Program-made: the position numbers and the translations under genes
Shown: piece after piece, positions 35,801-44,800 of the stretch
How the letters are laid out: each line of letters starts with the position of its first letter
Numbering within the stretch: position 1 is the first letter of the stretch
NCBI RefSeq assembly: GCF_018143015.1
Contig: NC_054743.1
Location: forward strand, 37,466,922 to 37,530,921
Direction of reading: 5' to 3'
From: Lytechinus variegatus
Lineage: Eukaryota; Echinodermata; Echinoidea; Temnopleuroida; Toxopneustidae
Length of the DNA stretch: 64,000 nucleotides
Notes under the pieces: generated by a model
Seen by the model: only the letters and a program-made list of their open reading frames with translations
Databases searched by the model: none
Told to the model about the DNA's origin: nothing

Positions 35801-38800
35801 TCCAATCAATCGTATCTATGGAAATCCATCAGTGTCATAATTTTTTATACAGGAAATTTGTAAAATATCCTTTGTATACAAATAGAACACACCAAATTGT
35901 CAAGAAATCAATAAATTTATGGATATACATTTTTTTCTTGAATTGACATACCATACGTTTATTATGCATACTGTACCTGAACATATCTGCAGTGACATTT
36001 GAATATTATTAATAAACAAATCAATGTTATAATTTTATCACACCAAAACACCTTGGAGCAAATAATGATAAATCCAGCAGGATATTTTCTGAACAATATT
36101 TTGGACTTGTTTGACCTTGCCTTTTAGACTGAAAAGGAAAATGAGTCAATTGATGCGGAACAGTCCAAGATGAAACACAAATCAACAGGAAATTAGTTCT
36201 CTTGCTTTCTGAACCCACACACCTGCCCTGTATGTATGGAGAGTGAAAGAGACGACGAGTGGGGAGGGGGGGGGGGGTGAAGCTTCACATTCTTGGGCGA
36301 TTCCGAATGTGTCGTACCGGTACGGACATTTTGACAACAATTTATAGTCTCTTAACTGAACACTTTACCAGTAAAATTGTCTTTCTTATCAAAGAGGGTA
36401 GTGATGTGAAAAGCTGATTCCCAACAAACAATGCTTGATTACAGGTGAATTATTAAGGTGTTTTTGTTGTTTGTCATGCGAGACTCAGAAATGTCCCGTA
36501 AGACAGGAAACATCTTCACCTCTAATTCAACCATGAAAAAAAAAAATCTTTGTTGGTAGTCCTTTTTTCACGTGATTACCCTGTAGTACTTTAATATTAC
36601 CACAAAACAGAAGTGCCTCATTTGTTTGGACAGTTGGTTGAAAAGTGTTTTGAAAATGGCTGATTTTTCTACCATAGAATCTCCCTCCTGAAGGTGAGGG
36701 GGGGGTGGGGATCCTCTCAGATGTGACATTGTACCAACCCGGTTAAATCCTGCTGATCAATGTTATTTGGAAACAAATGGCATGTCGCATTTTAAAGAAG
36801 AATTTTGTAAAATCACTTTTCAAGCCAAGTCCACCCCTACGAAAAGTTGATCAATATGAATTTTATGGCGGTGGCATAATGAGCCAAAAAATTTGAGGAG
36901 GCACAATGTTGCTTATGCATATGTAGGAAAATTTCTAAAAAGTTGTGAGCAAATGAAGCAAGTGAGCAAATTTTTGGCATATTGAAATGACATTCTTTTT
37001 TTGCAATATATTTTGAAATAATAACAAATAATTTCCTTTTATTCATGTTCTCTTCCTTTTTTATTCATGGATATGGAACCTGATTATTCTTATTTTTTTT
37101 TTTTTGTGGGGGGGGGGGAGATCCCATGCTTTCCATCTGTACACCAGTGTTCTAATACAGAAAAAATCTTTTCCAAGCATGACACAGAAAAGGGCATTAT
37201 TTGATGTCAAATATTTGTTTTGCTTTATTTCACAAAGAGTTACATACACATCCTATTTGGTATACTAATGAGGGTATTAAATGCACTCATCTTCATTAAT
37301 TTGCGAAAAAAAGGTTTTATTCCTCCCTGAACATGCGGAGTTCCCATTTTTAAAACCCATTTACATATGAAATCACAAGAAATGCTTTACTATGCAAAAT
37401 GGACAATATATTCTATATAATGTAATTCTATGATTTTGTAACACCACAACTGTAGAAGTCTGGAACACATGTAGCTTTTAATGCTAGGATAAAGGTCATG
37501 CACTATATCTAGTGAGTGGACATAGCGGCTGCATTTTCTCACACGTATTTTCGGCTGAAAGATGAATGGATTATGAGGAGATTCAAGGAAACATACCGAC
37601 ATGTGAGATGCTTTCCCGCTAGCCCTAATTATGATGGACCAGTTCATCTCTCTGCCGTGAGGGGAGTTGAAAACTCCCCTTTTCCATCTTAAAGATAAAC
37701 TGGATCTCTGATACATTTAGGCTTAGCGATTGATTATAGAGCTGATTTTTACAAGTGATAATAAAGCAATATTTAATGCAATCAATCATAGAAATCAACC
37801 CCATGATCAATTATACCGTGTTTACACATTGACTCGGCTCTCGTGTTGAATCCGCGAGCCGGGTTGAACAATGCGAAGAAGGGATCAGAGATCGCGTTCA
37901 TACGTACATATAAAAAGGCGAGTTCAACACGGCTCGCCGTTCTCGAACGGAAGAAGAATTATGACGTCGCAAATTAAACGCGGGAAATTCACCGCCCGAA
38001 TCAAATTTTGTCCGTGCGAACGACAACAATGCCAAAAGTGAAAGCGCGCGCAGTGACCTAGGTCAAGAGAGTTCGACACGGCTTCCTGTTTACACATGAA
38101 AAAATTGCCGTGTCTGACTCGGGTCGCAGGTTGAAACCTTCGATTTTGTAGGATCGATAAAGCCGTGTTCGACACGGCTCGCGGATCACTCTGATCGCGT
38201 TTACACAGCATAAAATTGCCGTGTTTAGCACGGCTCTCGTGTTCAACCCCGAGCCGAGTCAATGTGTAAACACAGAGTTAGTCTGCAGGCACATTTACCC
38301 TGATTGAAAATTTGACCAGTAAGTGTATCTCCTTGCAAAGACTAGCACATACAATACTTGCCTGCAGTACACAAGGCAAGAGTAGGCTACACATTCAGAC
38401 CCTTTACTCGAGTGAAGGGTTTGCACAGCAGACTAATACTATGGGCCTAGGTCATTATTTTTGTTAGATTATATTATGGAAAAAAATGCCTTGACAGGAC
38501 TTGGAAAATGTTGAAATAGTATGGTCTGCACTGTCAGTGGGAAATCACTGTTAAGGAATTAGCTGAATACATGTAGTCCTTTGAAATGAAAACTATGATG
38601 ATATGCAGGATCTGAAATTGAAAGACTGCATGTTTGCCTCGTGAAAACAGGCCTAAAATGTTGGATGGCCTTTACATCCGCTGTACACCAGAAGCAATGC
38701 ATAGTGGCAAAGAATATAATCTGGTTATCTCATTCTCTTGGAGCCAAGTGCTTTTCTCCACCAACCCCTCCCCCAATCCCATTTATCATACATGTATCTC

Positions 38801-41800
38801 TAGCTTTTTTTCCTGTTAAATTAATGAAATAAAAATTTGTGGAAGTATAATTTTTCCAACATACTGAGGGTATATGAAACCATATCAAATCCAAACATTT
38901 AGAAAATGCATGTACATGTACATGTAGGCTTACTGGTTGCAGCATGGACTACTTCAACATCTCCTTTAGATATATGTCATATAATGGATTCTCATATTTT
39001 TTCAAAAACATGTTTTCAAGATGACTTGCAATTCTACATGTATGTTTTCTGTAGATGTTTCTTAAAGACCCAGACCGGACCCAAAAATGAAATTGACAAA
39101 TTAAATACCAATCGAAAGCTTATAAGCTACTAAATACAGCAATGTGAGCTTTATTCATTTTCACCCTTCCCAGCTGAGTATTTTGCTTAAGAATATTCCA
39201 ATTATCGGGCTTCGAACCCGGCTTAGAAAATAGGCTTTATTGTGCTTTTCAAATGCATCGAGACCGTGACGTCACGTTGTGTAAGAAGCGTCGTGATTCC
39301 ATAGGTTTGTACACAGAAAAACTGGGTTATTTTTTTGCTTTCCAGATTACGCATTTCATTTTCTTCACTTCCATCACAGAGTGATATCACATATATTTTT
39401 TCCTACACGCTTAAATTATGAAATCTACAGTTTTTAACTAGTTTTTGCCATATTTTATTTCCTGCTTATTTGGCGTAGATTCCAATTCTATCTGCATTCA
39501 GATCATGTATAACAACTTTTCCTGACATAGCAATTTAGGTCCAATAAGAGCCAAACAAAGAAATCACAAAAAAGGTAGTGAATAGTTGTAGGTTTCCATC
39601 AATTTGAACAGTGAATAATTGTGAGTGCCATTTTCATCTGAAAACGAAAAAAAAAATTGGATTCATAATATAGAAATGGAAGAAAATACCCAATGCTTTT
39701 GTACACAAACCTATGGAATCGCAACCCTCCAGACACAACATGACGTCATCATTTCCAGGCGACGTGGGGTGCTTAATCGAAGCGTACTTTGGAGGAGCAG
39801 TTTCTTTGATTTTTATCTAATATTTCTAAAAAATGGAAGGAGATATACATGTATGTAGAATATTTTTGGTATATTTGTATTCTATGAATCATTACCTTTC
39901 TTGGGCAAGTCCAAGAAAAGGTCACCCTAGAAGGCAAAATTTCATCTTTAATTTAAGAAGTTATCTTTGGTGGGGTAAGAAAGCCCAAATGTTGAATTTT
40001 AAAATTTCATTAGGAAAAATTTGATAATATGCATATTTATGCTAATTTGGGGCACCTAATTTGCATAATTGGTAAAATGGGCGTTACGTATGGGACAATT
40101 ATAAAAACTCATAGAAAAAAAACAAAAACTTGTGAGATTTAGTCATAGGTGGGACATGGACCCCCTAACATCTTATAACTTTTTGGGGAAAAGAAGTGAT
40201 GTCATCTAATTAATTATGCAAATTAGGTCTTGTCCAAGGACGGAATGTCCCATACGTAACATTTTGAGAATGTTTTTTTTCAGTTATTTCTCATAATACA
40301 ATACTTGTATTGTTGCATCTCTGGGAAGTTCTAATTTATAAAGTATGAAAATGTTATACCCCAAAAAGTTTCAAAATAGAGTTTACTTTTTAATTAAAAG
40401 TTAATTAAAAAATTGTTACGTATGGGACAACATGTTACGTATGGGACATTTACACACAATGTCAATGGGGAGATTTGTGTACAAAGTGAATGGAGAAAAA
40501 CAAATTTCAAGAGTGCTCTAAAAAGTGATTATTTACTTTTTCTTTAGTTTTTAAAGACTGATTTGTTATGAATACTGATTAATGAAAACAATTGAAGCGA
40601 AAAAATTGTGAAAATGGAAAAATATGAATAAAATAAAAAACAATAGAAATACATAAGAAATTCATGAAACCATGAAAAACAAGGAAAAAAAATGTGGAAA
40701 TGGCTAATTTCCTTTTCAGTCATATCAAATATGTCTCAATAGAACATTTTAAAAGACAGAAACTCTTTTGTTATTTCCATATTTTAAATTATTTCAATTT
40801 TTTAATTATGGGGGAAATTGTGTACATTCTCTATGGGGACAAAATGTCCCATACGTAACTGTCCCATACGTAACATGTCATTAATTTGTTTAATTAGAGT
40901 CTGTAATTAGAGGGATTTGGCTTATGACATGAAACTTGCCTTAGATATACTAGAGTATTGTGACTTCTATCACACTGAGTTACAAGTTGTCAAATGAAAT
41001 ACTTTCAGAGAATTCTCAACTTGTAAAAATTGTTTTAAAAATTGTCTTTTTTCTGCATCCCATACGCAACGGCCCATCTTTTCTCTCTAAAAGGTCGAGG
41101 TCATATGCCACCATTTTTTCCATGATTATTCTTCTCCTCCTAGATGTCTACCATCATGAGGGTATTCAATCTAATCAAAGTCAATTAACACTATTTTTCA
41201 GGTCATTGAAGCCTCTGAAATGTCCCATACGTAACGCGCGCGAATTCTTGGACTTGCCCTAATGATTGTTTTTACACCGGTCAGGATCTTTAATTTCTTT
41301 GGAGCTCATATATGAAAGAATATTTTTCTTGAAAAGTTGTTTGACTATTAAACAACTGTTATTTTTATTACCATTGAGTGGATCCATAATACTAGTACCA
41401 AAGAGCTTCATGGAGCTCTTTGATATAGATATCATGTACCAGTCCGGTCTTCTTGTCAGCAATGAATGTTTGCACCATAAAACTTACAGTCTCATGTCTC
41501 ATTTTCATAAATAGTATGATGAAAAATGCATAATTCATATAGCATTACAATTCAATAGTATCAGCCAATCAAAATGAATGATTTCAGTAGCTTTCAACTG
41601 TTTGTGATAAATTTGTTATAACAAGTTTTATGAAACAGTCCTAAGTTTGAGTAAGTTTTAAGTAGGATATGATCTCAATTGATAGAATTACAGTGTAGGA
41701 TATCTATGAATTATTAACCCTCAACATACCACAACTGAGAAAAAATATAAAAATCATCCACCTATATAAATAAAGGTGTGGTAATTGAAATCAGTTTAGG

Positions 41801-44800
41801 CACAGGAACTTCTGGTATTGAGGAATACATGTACATGTAAATTGGAAGACTTTTTTTTAAATCATCATCTGTACAGTGTACATATATGTATATGAAAGGA
41901 AGGAAATGCATTTTAGAGAACATTCCCATGTATAGCACTTTTCATGTTTCATGTGAACCTCTCCAGCACTTAACAATCTCTTTAGGGAAATCAATGGAGC
42001 TCTGTGCTTTATGATGTGAGGCATGTGATTCGATGATAGACCCATCCATCGAGGGCAACATGCAGTATGTCCCTCGACATCAACATGAAGGAAGTTCTTG
42101 CCTCGGAATGTGAAGTTGAATGGGATTTTCTCAAGTTAATCCCTGAAAAGGGATTTCAGTCTCTCAATCTCAAAATGTCAAAGTCATGTTGGAATTTAGA
42201 TGATGCATTATTTCTGCTTACACCTCTACAGTGTAATGTACATGGGACTTGGTTGGAAAAAAAATTCCCCTTGTTTATAATTGCCGATTGAGCATGTTTG
42301 TTCAAAATATTTTCTAACTATGATTTATATTCATGCATTCATCGTTTTCTTAATAATTCACTGTGCTTCTCTTTGTTTACCAAGGACATTGTGCAAATTT
42401 CCTGTAGAAAATATTATGACACTGATGGATTTCCATAGAGTTATGATTGATTGGATCAATCGTAACTCTTTGTAATCTTGACGGGGCCCTGGTATTTATC
42501 TTTAAAAAGCATACAGTATGCTGTGTATGCCATTTGAGGCAAAGGGAATACTATTGAAGATTAGACCAACTTTTCAATCTCCATCCGCCACCTAATTATC
42601 TTTACATTGTTCTGAACCGTACACTACAAGCCTAACTCTAAACCTATGTCCTCTGAGATATATTAAAACCAGAGCAAATGTCGTGCCACCATGTGAACAG
42701 GGGTCTGTTTTATGACCGGTTTCTGAGACCGAGAGGCTATCCTAATAACAGCTATCTCTGGATAGGTGTCAGAAAAGATGCGATTGATATGCAGAGGAAA
42801 TCACAGGCGGTGTCGGGTATCCATTCTGCTGCTCCCTTAATGCCCTTAGTATCAAATACCGTACTTTGTGGTAATGGATCAGGCGGGATAGTAATTACTT
42901 ATCTAAAAGGCCAATCTTAAATTGTTGATGGGACAGTGCTTGTGTAGTATGCATGGATTTTAAATGATTAAAATAGGAGTATGTATGCCTGTGAATGTGA
43001 TGCCTAGAGCTGATGAAAAGAGGAGCCGGTAGTCTATGAGTTAAACATATCGAGTGATGGACAGTGCACATCTATTGGGGATTGTGATTTACATGTACCT
43101 ATAGGTGTGTAGAGTGAGTCCATACATGCAATTTGAGTCAATTGCTATTAAAGGACAAGTCCACCCCAACAAAACCTTGATTTGAATAAAAAGAGAAAAA
43201 TTCAACAAGCATAACACTGAAAATTTCATCAAAATCGGATGTAAAATAAGAAAGTTATGATATTTCAAAATTTCGCTTCATTTCACAAAAACAGTTATAT
43301 GAACGAGCCAGCTTCATCCAAATGAGAGAGTCGATGATGTCATTCACTCACTATTTCTTTTGTTTTTTATTGTTTGAAATATGAAATATTTTGATTTTCT
43401 CGGCATTGTCATGTGAAATGAAGTTTCATTCCTCCCTGAACACGTGGAATTCCATTATTTTAACATTTTGTGCTTCAGGCAAGGAGGTCCTAATCGTCAA
43501 ATTCGTAAAAATTGAAATATTGTATAATTCAAACAATAAAAAACAAAAGAAATAGTGAGTGAGTGACATCATCAACTCTCTCATTTGGATGTAACTGGCT
43601 CGTTCATGTAACTATTTTGTTAAAAATAAGCGAAACTTTGAAATGTCATAACTTTCTTATTTTACATCCGATTTTGATGAAATCTTCAGCATTGTGCTTG
43701 TCTGATTTTTCTCTATTGATTCAAATCAACATTTTTCTGAGGTGGACTTGACCTTTAATAAATAATATTTTCTGAGAACTTTAAACAAAATATTTAAAAG
43801 AACTACTCTGTGAAAGCAAATCATTTATATGTACAATACATAAAATGTAGGCCTGCAGTATGACGTCTGGCGTGCATATGAATATGATGAGCATTATAAT
43901 ACTCCTTAATGCAAATATACACTTGTAAATGCCTGGATATCCATTTTTTGACAGGTTGCCAGTTTAATTTCCTAGATGGTAATTTTCGATGTGTCAGTCA
44001 TTGTGCTTCATGACGTACAGTGTTATATTTCTACCCTTCATTTGTGTATTTCATGCACTTGATATCATATGACACTCTCCTCATGGAAAGAATTCTCCTG
44101 ATGGAGGAAAAGCGAAAAAGGAGTCCTTTGTCACGTACTGTGCATTTGTAACATTACACAAAAGTTCATAAATTGATACATTTATGCCCAGATCTATTCT
44201 TTTCTTTCTTCATGTTTTGACTTTAGTATGTACAGTAACTGTAACATTCGTAATCATGCATTTGTTATAATAGAAATAGTCATCGGTTTCGTTCATTGTT
44301 TCAAAGTGGCTTGAACAGAGCACCTAGATTTGCAGCAGAATGAAAATATGATTCAAAGAGTCTGAGATATAATGGCAATTATGTGGTTATAGAGCTACAT
44401 GTACATTTACACACTGTAGCAACATGAATGACACTGACAAAACTAAAGAGATGATCTTAATTCTAAATTTCATTTTGTTATTAATATTATTATTATTTAT
44501 TTATTATTGGGAGTGGTGGATAAGGCTTAGGAAAGGAGCCCCCTGATATATCTTGTTTTCCAAGATAGTGGAAGGAATGAGAAGAAAAGAGTATTAAACA
44601 GAAAATATAATTTGATCTTCATACTAGATATTTAGCTGTACAAATATTTTCATCACTTGTCTGATTGCATGGATATTAAGACATTAAATGCATTATAGTT
44701 TCATGTAAAGGCATGGTCACACCGCCCGAGCGTTGTTGGAGCGGTCGTGGAGCGGAGAGAAAAAATCATCACCGCTCGCTACTGTTCACCATTTCGATTT

